Assembly: GCF_002138415.1 (NCBI RefSeq)
Contig: NZ_CP015612.1
Location: 2,768,001 to 2,832,000, forward strand
Direction of reading: 5' to 3'
DNA from: Stenotrophomonas maltophilia
GTDB taxonomy: Bacteria > Pseudomonadota > Gammaproteobacteria > Xanthomonadales > Xanthomonadaceae
Length of the DNA stretch: 64,000 bases
How positions within the stretch are numbered: the stretch's first letter is position 1; every line of letters begins with the position of its first letter. Below the pieces are notes generated by a model. That model had not been told where the DNA came from. It saw only the letters and a list, made by a program, of their open reading frames with translations, and ran no database searches. This document shows, piece by piece, positions 18,093 through 26,549 of the stretch. The translations under genes were made by a program, and so were the position numbers.

Positions 18093-19417
18093 GCCTCAAC
18101 AGCCAGGACTATGCTGCACTATCCGAAGATGCATACAAGGATTATGCGGTCGGTCGTCGTGCACCTGGTCAAGAAGAGATCGTCCCGATCAACGGCCACA
18201 AGTACAAGATTCTTGAGCATGTTGATAATCGACTGAACGGCTATCAGGGAACGATCTACCAGCGAGTCGACACCAATGAAATTGTCGTCGCACATCGCGG
18301 CACCGAACAGATCGCACGCGATGCAATTCTGACCGACGGTGGCATGGTCGTTGCCCGCACCAACGTGCAGGCTCCGGACGCCATCGCGCTGACTCAACGC
18401 GCCCTCGCCTACGCCAAGAAGGAAGGGCAGGATCTCGGACAACGTCCGCCCGAAGTTACCGTCACCGGCCACTCCCTCGGCGGCGCTCTGGCCCAGATCA
18501 CCTCGCACCACTTCAACGTCAAGGGCGAGACCTTCAATGCCTACGGCGCGGTCAGCCTCAGCTATCGCATTCCGGAAGGCGGCAACACCATGATCAACCA
18601 CGTCATGGCCTCCGACCCGGTCAGCGCCGCGTCACCGCATTTCGGCCAGGTCCGCATCTACGCCAAGCCCGATGAGATCAAGACGCTGGCCGCAAACGGC
18701 TTCAGCAATCACGCCCTGCGTGATCTGATTCCGGACCGCCCGATCATCGCGGCCACCAGCTCGTTCGGTGCGCACAAGCTGGGCAACTTCCTCAACGAAG
18801 GCTCGGTGCTGAAGCACCCGGAAACGCAGAAGCTGGCGAAAGACAACGCCAAGATGATCGAGGAGTATCGCGACGACGTCGAGTCACTGCGTCGCGGTGT
18901 CACCCGCGCCGCACGCGGCATCCCGGGCGGCGCCATCGATCTGTACGATCACATCCGCGGCCCACTGCAGCCCGGTGAACCGGCACGCCGCGAAGCGGAG
19001 AAGAACGGCCATCACACCAGCATGCTGCGCATGGACGATGCCAACCACCTGGGCAACCCACTGTTCAACGACGCGATCCGCGGCGTGCACGCACAGGACG
19101 TGCGGGTCGGTCGCGTGCCGGATGTGATGAGCACGCAGCTGGCGGGCAGCCTGGCGGCCGAAATGCACGCGGCTGGCGGCAAGCGCATCGACGAGGTAAT
19201 GATGAATGCCGATGCCTCGCGCAGCTTCGCCGTCCAGGGCCAGGGCGGTGACCCCGCTCACCTTCGCGTGTCGGTGGATACGGCAGTGGCGATGAACACA
19301 CCGCTGGAACAGAGCAGCCAGCGCATCGACCAGCAGGCCACAGGTCAGCGCCTTGCACTGGAGCGCGACCAACATCTGGAACAGCAGCAGAATCAGACCC
19401 GCAGCATGCAGGCCTGA
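18089..19417 (+). CDS. X-T4SS antibacterial effector: class 3 lipase fold with C-terminal XVIPCD
   Basis: 442 residues. The N-terminal half is an alpha/beta-hydrolase of the class 3 lipase type: VVAHRGT, nucleophile elbow GHSLGG (127-132, Ser129), probable Asp176 in ASDPVSAAS and His208 in SNHALRD. The C-terminal 120 residues carry the VirD4-recruitment domain seen in Xanthomonas-type effectors (XVIPCD): RIDEVMMNADASRSFAVQGQ, DPAHLRVSVDTAVAMNTPLE, then a Gln-rich tail. It should be secreted by the VirB/VirD4 machine into rival bacteria and attack membrane phospholipids. Two tandem lipoprotein genes upstream are its likely protectors. I recall a homologous lipase effector next to the K279a locus. 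Confidence 0.87.
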   Translation: MSLNSQDYAALSEDAYKDYAVGRRAPGQEEIVPINGHKYKILEHVDNRLNGYQGTIYQRVDTNEIVVAHRGTEQIARDAILTDGGMVVARTNVQAPDAIALTQRALAYAKKEGQDLGQRPPEVTVTGHSLGGALAQITSHHFNVKGETFNAYGAVSLSYRIPEGGNTMINHVMASDPVSAASPHFGQVRIYAKPDEIKTLAANGFSNHALRDLIPDRPIIAATSSFGAHKLGNFLNEGSVLKHPETQKLAKDNAKMIEEYRDDVESLRRGVTRAARGIPGGAIDLYDHIRGPLQPGEPARREAEKNGHHTSMLRMDDANHLGNPLFNDAIRGVHAQDVRVGRVPDVMSTQLAGSLAAEMHAAGGKRIDEVMMNADASRSFAVQGQGGDPAHLRVSVDTAVAMNTPLEQSSQRIDQQATGQRLALERDQHLEQQQNQTRSMQA

Positions 19418-19425
19418 TGGCGAGC

Positions 19426-19452
19426 GCGGGAGCCGATCATTCCGGCTCCCGC
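19426..19452. terminator. Terminator after the lipase effector
   Basis: GCGGGAGCC (19426-19434) pairs with GGCTCCCGC (19444-19452) across a 9-base loop and is followed by TTTAC. It sits between the convergent lipase effector and the 357-residue secreted-protein gene. Confidence 0.8.
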
Positions 19453-19471
19453 TTTACTTCAGCATCGCGCC

Positions 19472-20545
19472 TCAGGGGCTGGTGGCCGCGACCGGTGCAG
19501 ATGCACTGGCGGTCACGAACAGATCCGGCCCGGAATCCGGGAAGCCCCCACAGGCCCGATCCCCCGGCGCGACCGGATCACACGGCCACTGGCTGCGCGG
19601 GACCTTGTCGCGCAATTCGAAGCGATCTCCGGTCCAGACCACGAATGCCAGGTGCTCACGGTTCCAGTCACTGAACGCACGCGGGCCACCCTTCTGCGCC
19701 GCCTGCGGGTACTGCACGAACCAACGCATGGCAGGCCCGTACTGCAGCTTGCTGTGATCCAGCGTGATCCTGCCCTCACGCGCCAGCTGGCGAGCGCGAT
19801 CCGCATCGGTCTCCTGCGGCATGGCCGGCATCGCCTCGGCGGTGACATCCCTCGGCGCCGCATCGCCACGTACCTGGTAGACACGCTGGCTGACATAGGC
19901 CTCGCGGCAGTCACCGGCCGGCACGCGCACCGGCTCCTGTGCCTCCACAGTTATTCCGGTCGCCTGGTCGCTGCAGAGAAACGGTGCCGACACCAGGTAG
20001 AACGTGCTGTCGGCGTCCCGTCCTTCCAGCGAGCGCACCCATATGTCGCCCATCCGCACGATGAAGTCCGGGCGCTGGCCGTAGCCGGGCACCGCCTTGA
20101 ACCAGGCCTTCTGCCGCACCTCACGCTCGCGCCAGCTGCGCGGCAGGTGGATGTCCTGCTCAGGCACTGCCACCAGCAGAGCCGCCAGATGCGCCGGCAT
20201 CAGCCCCTCGCAGGCACCGATCAACAGATCGCCCTGGGTCGCCAGGCGCCCGGCCAGATCCACCGGACAACGGGCACCGAGCGCACGCTCGGTGGCCTGC
20301 TCCGGCGGCAATGGGACGACAGCCAGGGCGACTGGTGCCGGAGGCGCGCTTTCGACGGGCGGCACGGGTACGGGTGCCAGAGCTGGGGCTGGCATCGTCG
20401 CGGGTGTGGCAGCTGGCCCGGCCTCCTGAGCCTGTGCCACCGCAGCAACGAGGTTGAATGACAGCAGCCAGAGCGGCAGCAGTCGGCGTGTGGACGAAGT
20501 ACAGCGGGCAACGACATACCGGGAATTCGGGAGAGCGATTCGCAT
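19472..20545 (-). CDS. Secreted proline-rich protein, candidate immunity protein for the GH19 effector
   Basis: 357 residues. GTAAGGA lies 7 bases before the ATG at 20545. Signal peptide (LLPLWLLSFNLVAAVAQAQ), then a Pro/Ala-rich spacer of about 50 residues, then a domain with conserved-looking Cys residues (RCPVDLAG, LIGACEG, FLCSDQATG, WPCDPVAPGDRACGG). No known family recognised. It follows the GH19 effector on the same strand after 99 bases. A periplasmic product beside a peptidoglycan-attacking effector is the expected form of an X-T4SS immunity protein, but this is inference. Confidence 0.65.
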   Translation of the reverse strand: MRIALPNSRYVVARCTSSTRRLLPLWLLSFNLVAAVAQAQEAGPAATPATMPAPALAPVPVPPVESAPPAPVALAVVPLPPEQATERALGARCPVDLAGRLATQGDLLIGACEGLMPAHLAALLVAVPEQDIHLPRSWREREVRQKAWFKAVPGYGQRPDFIVRMGDIWVRSLEGRDADSTFYLVSAPFLCSDQATGITVEAQEPVRVPAGDCREAYVSQRVYQVRGDAAPRDVTAEAMPAMPQETDADRARQLAREGRITLDHSKLQYGPAMRWFVQYPQAAQKGGPRAFSDWNREHLAFVVWTGDRFELRDKVPRSQWPCDPVAPGDRACGGFPDSGPDLFVTASASAPVAATSP

Positions 20546-20644
20546 GTGGTGTCCTTACGTTGGGTTTCCATGTCGGCGCCAGAAGGCGCCACGCGTCTTG
20601 CGTCCAGCACCTGCGAGCCTCCACCCCGCAAGCACCCCCGTGGG

Positions 20645-21649
20645 TCAGATCGAACGTGAACGCTGCTCCTGCTCGCGGGCAACGGCAGCAGACTGATCCT
20701 GCTGAGAAACACTGGCCGCCAACTGCTGGCTGCTCTGCGCCAGTGGCTGCTGGGCGGCCTGCTCCCGGTCAACGGACGCACGCAGCATCGCCGGATCACC
20801 CAGCGCGCCCTGCACTGCAAACAGCGTGCGGCCGTCGTTGCCCGCCAGCAGATGATCGATGCGCGACAGGCCGGCCTTCTGCGCCCCCAGCGCCAATGCG
20901 CCAGCGGTATTGTCGAGCTCCTGTGCATTGCGCAGTCCACTTTGTGGTCCCATCTGCTGCAGGTGCCGGCGCGCATCCTCGAACAACGCGTTGCCGGGCT
21001 CACCGGCATGTGACATATCGCGTGTAACGGTCTGCGCCGGCGCACCGACTTCGCCTCGATTCAGTCGCGCCATCACGTCCGGCGTCAATTTCTGCTGCCA
21101 GCCCTCGAAGCGCTGCTGGCGTGCCTCGATGCCGTTGAGCGCGCCATTGATCGCCCGCGTCGCTTCGCGCACATCCTCGCGCGCGGCTTCCGGCACACGT
21201 GTCTGCCACTGCCACACCGCAATACGGCCCGCATGCTCGGGCAGCGCCGCCAGTTCCGGCTGATTCACCAGATCCAGATCCAGCGCCTTGCCGGCACGCT
21301 CGTAATTCTCCTTGCCGACCAATGGCAGATAGCCGCGGCCGTGATACTTCAGTGCGTCGCCAGGCGCGTCGTTGCCCATGCGCCCGCCGTACATCAGCTC
21401 GGCCAGATTCTCCGGCCGCCCACGAAGCGCCTCCTGGCGGGCGCTCTCCAGCGCACCATTACCATTACGCCACGCGGCTTCCACCGGGATCTGCGAGATG
21501 CCCCGGGTGAAGTTGAAGCTCTCGTTGAGTCGACTCAAGCCACGGGATTCGTGCCCGGCCTGGGCCATGAAATTGGCCAGTTCCCGGGACGAGGTGATGC
21601 CAGCCTCCGTGGCCTGTCGCAACAACTGCGACTCTCTATCCTGCGACAC
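20645..21649 (-). CDS. X-T4SS antibacterial effector: GH19 lysozyme/chitinase-like domain with C-terminal XVIPCD
   Basis: 334 residues. GTG start at 21649 preceded by AGGAG at 7 bases. The N-terminal 200 residues are a GH19-type muramidase: ANFMAQAGHESRGLSRLNES with catalytic Glu34 in HES, LMYGGRMGN, and KYHGRGYLPLVGKENYERAG. The last 110 residues are an XVIPCD: GLSRIDHLLAGNDGRTLFAV, GALGDPAMLRASVDREQAAQ, then a Gln/Ser-rich tail. It has no signal peptide, as expected for a substrate recruited by VirD4. The predicted action is hydrolysis of target-cell peptidoglycan. It resembles the XAC2609 class of X. citri effectors and is flanked by two candidate immunity genes. Confidence 0.88.
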   Translation of the reverse strand: MSQDRESQLLRQATEAGITSSRELANFMAQAGHESRGLSRLNESFNFTRGISQIPVEAAWRNGNGALESARQEALRGRPENLAELMYGGRMGNDAPGDALKYHGRGYLPLVGKENYERAGKALDLDLVNQPELAALPEHAGRIAVWQWQTRVPEAAREDVREATRAINGALNGIEARQQRFEGWQQKLTPDVMARLNRGEVGAPAQTVTRDMSHAGEPGNALFEDARRHLQQMGPQSGLRNAQELDNTAGALALGAQKAGLSRIDHLLAGNDGRTLFAVQGALGDPAMLRASVDREQAAQQPLAQSSQQLAASVSQQDQSAAVAREQEQRSRSI

Positions 21650-21706
21650 GGTGGAACTCCTGCTCGATCATCGTGGGGTACTCCTGCCTCCTCACAGGCG
21701 CGGCAC

Positions 21707-22243
21707 TCAAGGCAGGCTCACGTCGGCAACTGCGGACGGATCGAAATCCTCGAATCGCACCCTGCCCAGCTCGGCTGCCGAGAACTCACGCGTATGGGTC
21801 GCCTCGGTCTCGGTATCAACCACCCTGCGCTGTACGCCCTGCACCCAGCAGGCCCGCTCCAGTGGTGCGTAACGGAACGTGTAAATGCTGCTCCAGCGTT
21901 CCCTGCTGCCGCCATTGGTGATCACGCTGAAAGCACCATCCTCGATCGTCACGTAGGCGAAGGGATCGCCGGCGATCCCGCCGCGGGTGGAGCACGGCAC
22001 CAGCTTGTCGTTGCGCGCGGCCAGCTGCCAGCGTCCCGCCGCATCACCCAGCAGCAGCAACAGCACCCGGTTGGGACCGTGCTCGCCGGGCACCAGGCCA
22101 TCGGGCGCCGGTTGATCGATCACCAGCAACTGGTCGTCGATGCCATTGCCGGTGAGATCGCCGCGTACGGCTTCCAGCAGGTTCGCGCCGGACGGAACGA
22201 ACGCCAGGGCATTGTCCATGTGCGTGCCACTCCCCTTTTCCAT
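21707..22243 (-). CDS. FG-GAP-like protein upstream of the GH19 effector
   Basis: 178 residues from the ATG at 22243 (AAGGAG 9 bases upstream; a second ATG at 22219 also has a good GGGGAG site). The segment AVRGDLTGNGIDDQLLVID resembles an FG-GAP/VCBS repeat and is followed by beta-strand-rich sequence (GRWQLAARNDKLVP, GDPFAYVTIEDGAFSVITNG). X. citri XAC2610, the immunity partner of a GH19 effector, is also a beta-propeller-like protein, so this may be related to it; however no signal peptide is visible at either start, which argues against a periplasmic inhibitor. It lies 57 bases before the effector gene on the same strand. Confidence 0.6.
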   Translation of the reverse strand: MEKGSGTHMDNALAFVPSGANLLEAVRGDLTGNGIDDQLLVIDQPAPDGLVPGEHGPNRVLLLLLGDAAGRWQLAARNDKLVPCSTRGGIAGDPFAYVTIEDGAFSVITNGGSRERWSSIYTFRYAPLERACWVQGVQRRVVDTETEATHTREFSAAELGRVRFEDFDPSAVADVSLP

Positions 22244-22960
22244 CCCCTGCAACTCCTTCCAAGCCGTCTTGCCAGTATCCATGCAACGGCCGGGATACCG
22301 CGCAATACGCAACATGTCCCGATGTCCGCCAAAGCGGATGATAGCCCTGGCCCTGCGAGGACTTCGGTGGTCACGAGCGTCGCCCGTACGGTGGGTCGTC
22401 AGAGTCCTCATGGACGGAAAAGCTCCTGCGCTCGATTGCACCGATGCGTCGGAATTTTGACGCGCACGCAGCTTACTTCGAGGAAGCACCGTTCGTCGAA
22501 GGGGGCCCCAAAAGAAAAGCGCAACTGATCACACAAAAAGCGGGGCTATCGTGAACAGTCACCAACCCGCTGGAACCACATCACCTGAATTCGATGGACG
22601 CATCATCGTTGCCCCGGCCTCATTCAAGGACAGCGCCCCTCAGGGCAGTTCTGCCGCGCCACGCTGACCTGGAATCTCTGAACCCAGGCCTCCGCACAGC
22701 ATGCCCAACGCAATCGATACTGTCGCCACCAGAACCGCAACGGGAACATCGTGCCTGTGCCGTAGAACAACTACCTTTGAACAGCTGCTTGGCCTAGGCA
22801 AACAGCAGACAGAAAATGAACAGCGACCGCAAGTCGATGAACGAGGACAAAGGGACCTCGTACAGCAGGCGCTCTGAATGTTGGCTTGGTCAACATTCCC
22901 TGACAACCCGTAATGCGACCTCTAGCAACTCATGCCTGCAGGCCCCGCCCCCCCCTTCGC
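22244..22960. other. Gap with promoter region and virB6 debris
   Basis: About 717 bases without an intact gene. The right part (22700-22880) holds a decayed virB6 fragment, described separately. The left part (22244-22600) is the presumed promoter region of the FG-GAP/GH19 unit and has lower GC around 22510-22550 (AAAAGAAAAG, ACACAAAAAG). No other feature recognised. Confidence 0.55.
22700..22880 (-). pseudogene. Decayed virB6 fragment (second copy)
   Basis: Bases here align by eye with the virB6 region around 24893-25065: shared strings include CCAACGCAATCGA, GCCGTAGAA, GAACAGCTGCTTGG, AAACAGCAG and TCGTACAGCAG in the same order. Indels and stops prevent reading as VirB6. It is shorter and more diverged than the other fragment at 23487, so it is probably the older duplicate. 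Confidence 0.72.
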
Positions 22961-23470
22961 TCAATAAGACTTGAAGAGCGGCTCAGTGCAATCGGTATAG
23001 AGCACCTTGCATTGCCCGATGCTCTCCTTACTGCACGCTGCCAGCACATTCTGGGTTGCACTTTCGCGCGATGCTCCCGTGTTCGTCCTTACCTTCCGTC
23101 CTTCCTGCGCGGTCGCGTAGGCAACGCACTGGTTCTTGTAAGTTGTCAGGACTTTGCAGTCGGTCGCCCCATGCTGCGCACATCGCTCTTGGGCTTCTGC
23201 CTCGGCTGCCGACTTATCCTTATGATCCTTGGATGCCCCCATGTCACCGGACGCCGGTGACAGAGAGATGGCACCCCACGTCTTGATCCAACGGCCGTCG
23301 GGCCTGGGCGCAGATGTGCCACTCTCCCCCCCGGTTGGAATCGGGGCGCACCCACCGACACCCGGGCCACCGATTGGATACTGACCTGGCGGGCAGCGCC
23401 CTTCTGCAAATGCTTGGCCGGCAGCTACCAACGTAATCATCAGAAGAATCACGCGCGAAGCCAAAGACAT
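22961..23470 (-). CDS. DUF4189 domain secreted protein (T4SS-linked copy 2)
   Basis: 169 residues. AAGAGG lies 5 bases before the ATG at 23470. Signal peptide (LASRVILLMITLVAAGQAFA), then the shared segment EGRCPPGQYPIGGPGVGGC followed by APIPTGGE, and a DUF4189 domain with WGAISLSPASGDMGASKDHK and paired cysteines (ERCAQHGATDCKV, KNQCVAYA, QCKVLYTDC). Periplasmic or secreted, role unknown. It sits between two virB6 remnants, so it arose by duplication with the end of virB6. Its position inside the killing locus suggests a role linked to the T4SS or to protection. Confidence 0.8.
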   Translation of the reverse strand: MSLASRVILLMITLVAAGQAFAEGRCPPGQYPIGGPGVGGCAPIPTGGESGTSAPRPDGRWIKTWGAISLSPASGDMGASKDHKDKSAAEAEAQERCAQHGATDCKVLTTYKNQCVAYATAQEGRKVRTNTGASRESATQNVLAACSKESIGQCKVLYTDCTEPLFKSY

Positions 23471-23486
23471 ATTTACCTCTTCATCA

Positions 23487-23850
23487 GAAGAACATGGCCG
23501 CCATTGGGGGCGCAGTCAGAATCAAGGTCGTCAGGATCAGGCCCATGCCGCCCTGCTACATTGCCTGACTGGTCATGCCGTCGCTGGAGGCGCCGGCCAG
23601 CAGATACTTGTTCACCAATGCCGTGGTTCAGAAGGTGGCCACTACACGTTCCACCATGTCAAGCGCGATGGAGACCATCGCTGCAAGTACGGCCATCGAG
23701 AACATCGTGCCGATGCCTTAAACAGCCAGCGCTGGAACAACTGCTTGGTCTGCTCGAACAGCAGGCACGGAGTAGACAGTGGCAAAACCCACCAGAGAAC
23801 ATCAATGCCAGCTCGAACCGGAGCGGTATCGAGCCCGCGAGAAATCACGG
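23487..23850 (-). pseudogene. Decayed virB6 fragment (first copy)
   Basis: Very similar to virB6 bases 24727-25080: the strings CCATTGGGGGCGCAGTCAG, CCCATGCCGCCCTGCT and TGGTCATGCCGTCGCTGGAG are shared in order and spacing. Read on the minus strand, a Gln codon of VirB6 has become TAG in the MTSQAM-stop region, and later a TAA occurs in place of the tyrosine region. It therefore cannot encode VirB6. The similarity extends more weakly to about 23850. Confidence 0.85.
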
Positions 23851-23895
23851 CAAATTGCAACGAGCGGCAGAGCTCTATTGCCGCTAGACCTCACA

Positions 23896-24444
23896 TCAGC
23901 GGAATGACTTGAACTCAGACATGCTGCAGGCGGAATAGGCAATCTCGCAAGTCGCCCCCGTATTGAGGGTGGAACACTGAGTCAAAGCCAAGCTCTTAGC
24001 CTTCTCCAAAGTCTCTGCACTTACTGCAGTTGACTTTCCGGCAGCCATACTCCCACTAAGAACAACGTCCGCTATTGCAGCACATTGATTGTAGTAGGCC
24101 ATTCGAACGTAGCACTTTTTCCCACCACTTCGTTCACATCGCTCAAGCGCTATCGCCTCTGCGGCCCGCTTCGACTTCTGGCCTATTACAGCCCCAGTAG
24201 ACATCGGACTACCCGGCTCAGCCTCCCGATCTTCAGCAACCGCACCCCAACGAGTTTCCCACTTCCCAGTTGGCACAGGGGCAGATGTTTCACCCGTCCC
24301 CGCAGCCCCTCCAGGGATTGGAGCACAACCCAGCACTCCTTGCTCACTACCCACAGGGTATTGCCCTGGCGGGCACCGCCCTTCCGCCAGAGCTGTAAGC
24401 GGGGCCAAGAAGAATGCAACCGCCAGAAGAAGAACTCGACTCAT
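23896..24444 (-). CDS. DUF4189 domain secreted protein (T4SS-linked copy 1)
   Basis: 182 residues from the ATG at 24444, preceded by GGGAG at 9 bases; the frame extends further upstream but overlaps virB6 and is not signal-like. Signal peptide SRVLLLAVAFFLAPLTALA, then EGRCPPGQYPVGSEQGVLGC and APIPGG, then the DUF4189 domain (KRAAEAIALERCERSGGKKC, YYNQCAAIAD, CEIAYSACS). It starts 49 bases after the virB6 stop, on the same strand, and is most likely the last or near-last gene of the virB transcript. Lower GC than neighbours in parts (for example 23990-24180). Confidence 0.82.
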   Translation of the reverse strand: MSRVLLLAVAFFLAPLTALAEGRCPPGQYPVGSEQGVLGCAPIPGGAAGTGETSAPVPTGKWETRWGAVAEDREAEPGSPMSTGAVIGQKSKRAAEAIALERCERSGGKKCYVRMAYYNQCAAIADVVLSGSMAAGKSTAVSAETLEKAKSLALTQCSTLNTGATCEIAYSACSMSEFKSFR

Positions 24445-24493
24445 GCAAAAAACTCCCAAGAAACTACCGGGCAATGCCCTTGGAGGGAAGTTG

Positions 24494-25639
24494 CTAGCCT
24501 GAGAACTTTCCATATGTCCCCGGGCCAACTCCGCTGCTCGATCCGCCGTCATCTATTTTCCGACCACCAGCCGCCTGAGCAACGGGAGCGTGCTGATGCG
24601 TTGCCGTATTTATTGTCTGCGCAGGTGTATAGCTGCCCGGCGGCTGTCCATTCGGACCAGGCGCCGCCGCAGGGCTGCCACCTATCTGCGAATATGCCAT
24701 GAAGCCGCCCAGCGTGCCCTGGAAGAACATCGCGGCCATTGGGGGCGCAGTCAGGATCAGCGTCGTCAGAATCAATCCCATGCCGCCCTGCTGCATCGCC
24801 TGGCTGGTCATGCCGTCGCTGGAGGCGCCATTAAGCAAGTAACGATTTACCAGCGCAGTCGTCCAGAACGATGCCGATACACGGATCACCATATCCAACG
24901 CAATCGACACCATGGCCGCAAGCACCCCCATCGAGAACATGGTGCCTATACCGTAGAAGAGCCACTTCTGGAACAGCTGCTTGGTCTGTTCAAACAGCAG
25001 GCACAGTATGAACAAGGGCCCCAGCCCGATGAACAGCGCCATCGCAACTTCGTACAGCAGCAGCATCGAGCCTGCCGTGACTGCGGGACCGCCGGCGCCC
25101 AATCCGATGAACCACTGTGCGCGGGTCTTGTCAGCCTGCAACCCCGGATCATCCAACACCTTGATGGCATCAATGCTCGACAACGCCACCTGCATCCAAG
25201 CCAAGCTCTTGTCGATCTGATCCTCAGGCTTTTCATCCTTGCCAGTCACGACATGGGTGATGACACCTTTGACGTCACTGGTCAGGAACTTCTGCAGATT
25301 GGTACCAAACATCGCCATGCTGGTAGCGACACTGACAATCAGCGCAGCGCGAGCCATGTTGGTAACAAGCACCATCATCGAGTCACGGCTTCGGCCGGTG
25401 ACAATTCGATAGCCCTGAATCAGCACCCACAGGGTCATGAGAATGAGGGCCATGGCGCCAACCCACTTCATCATGTTGCCCATCAGTTCGATGCCAAACT
25501 TCCCGATACGGTCGTGCAGGAAGTCCAGGATCAGGCGGAAGAACACGAAATCGCCGATCGACTGGATACGCACCGCGTAACCCAGAAGATCCTGCAACCC
25601 GCCTGAAAAATTGAAATTGAAAATCGAGCTGATCGACAT
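24494..25639 (-). CDS. virB6: T4SS inner-membrane protein VirB6
   Basis: 381 residues. Start chosen at the ATG at 25639 because AAGGGA lies 8 bases upstream; a GTG at 25645 is too close to it. Polytopic membrane protein with about five to six hydrophobic segments (for example WVGAMALILMTLWVLIQGYR, LLLYEVAMALFIGLGPLFIL, LVLTTLILTAPPMAAMFFQG region) and the TrbL/VirB6 motif GLGPLFILCLLFEQTKQLFQ. A Pro/Gly-rich hydrophilic tail of about 60 residues ends the protein. VirB6 forms part of the inner-membrane complex. It is the last core component in this locus, and its 3' half has been duplicated twice downstream. Confidence 0.92.
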   Translation of the reverse strand: MSISSIFNFNFSGGLQDLLGYAVRIQSIGDFVFFRLILDFLHDRIGKFGIELMGNMMKWVGAMALILMTLWVLIQGYRIVTGRSRDSMMVLVTNMARAALIVSVATSMAMFGTNLQKFLTSDVKGVITHVVTGKDEKPEDQIDKSLAWMQVALSSIDAIKVLDDPGLQADKTRAQWFIGLGAGGPAVTAGSMLLLYEVAMALFIGLGPLFILCLLFEQTKQLFQKWLFYGIGTMFSMGVLAAMVSIALDMVIRVSASFWTTALVNRYLLNGASSDGMTSQAMQQGGMGLILTTLILTAPPMAAMFFQGTLGGFMAYSQIGGSPAAAPGPNGQPPGSYTPAQTINTATHQHAPVAQAAGGRKIDDGGSSSGVGPGTYGKFSG

Positions 25640-25718
25640 TTCCACAATCCCTTGGTAGTTCCGCTACCGCTCTAGTCGCCGCAATGCGATGCAGCGTCCA
25701 TGTGCCCGGTTGACGCGG

Positions 25719-26516
25719 TTATTTGATGCTCAACGCGGCCTTGAGCGAAACAGTCTTTACTAGATCACTTGCCAGGCGAATCGCCGTTGGATCACCCTTC
25801 AATGCCGCCTGGGCAACGATCTTCTGGTTGGCTTCCATGACCTCGATGTACGCGTCGTAAGCCTTCATTCGCGCCTGCCAGGACTGCGACTGCACCGCCA
25901 GCTCGTTGGCCGTCCGCAACGAATCACTGTCAACGCCGGTCACAGTACCCGCGCGGTTGTCGCGCTTGCGGTTCGCGTTGATCTTCGTGATCAGATCGTC
26001 CATCTGCGGGATTGTCTGCTGAATGAAGTCAACTGAATCGTTGTACTTGCGATTCTGCATCATCCGGATATTGACGCAGATCTGACGCTGCTGCTGCTTG
26101 ACGTCACCCTTTGGGTTGAAGACAAAGTACGAGAAAAGCATGTCCACGGGATCGCCACTTCCGCCATTGCCACAGGCCTCGGTCACCATGTAATCATCCG
26201 GCACACGCGTCAGGATGGCGCCTGGCGGAAGACCGAACGACTTGAAGATGCTCTGGACATCGATGATTGCTTCGCGCACCTGGTTGAGCATTTCACTCCA
26301 GCGCTTGGCGTTCTCACCGAATTCGATGCCGTTGGAAATGCGATCCAGCATGGCCTGGAGCCAATTGGCACCGTCATACACGGGGATTGCATTTACAGAG
26401 GACACACCGCCCAGCGACAGCGCCACCCCAAGCGTCAACGCCGCAAGGCGCGATCGCAGGAGGCCACGCTTTCCAGTGCTGGCATTCATCGACGCGTTCT
26501 TCATGATCATCTCCAT
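25719..26516 (-). CDS. virB5: T4SS minor pilin VirB5
   Basis: 265 residues from the ATG at 26516, with GGAG 6 bases upstream. Signal peptide with LAALTLGVALSLGGVSSVNA, then a helical domain (WLQAMLDRISNGIEFGENAK, MLNQVREAIIDVQSIFKSFG) typical of VirB5 proteins, and a C-terminal amphipathic helix region (ANELAVQSQSWQARMKAYDA). VirB5 caps the T4SS pilus. Identity is supported mainly by position between virB4 and virB6. Confidence 0.88.
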   Translation of the reverse strand: MEMIMKNASMNASTGKRGLLRSRLAALTLGVALSLGGVSSVNAIPVYDGANWLQAMLDRISNGIEFGENAKRWSEMLNQVREAIIDVQSIFKSFGLPPGAILTRVPDDYMVTEACGNGGSGDPVDMLFSYFVFNPKGDVKQQQRQICVNIRMMQNRKYNDSVDFIQQTIPQMDDLITKINANRKRDNRAGTVTGVDSDSLRTANELAVQSQSWQARMKAYDAYIEVMEANQKIVAQAALKGDPTAIRLASDLVKTVSLKAALSIK

Positions 26517-26549
26517 TGTCTTCTCCTTCACTCCGCGAAGGCGCCTTGT

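Noticed and set aside
22640..22906. A small gene on the minus strand (88 codons)
   Set aside because: The frame is a remnant of virB6 with a broken sequence, and is better described as a pseudogene fragment.
24445..24552. Longer N-terminus for the first DUF4189 gene
   Set aside because: The upstream residues overlap virB6 and precede a perfectly good signal peptide with its own ribosome binding site.
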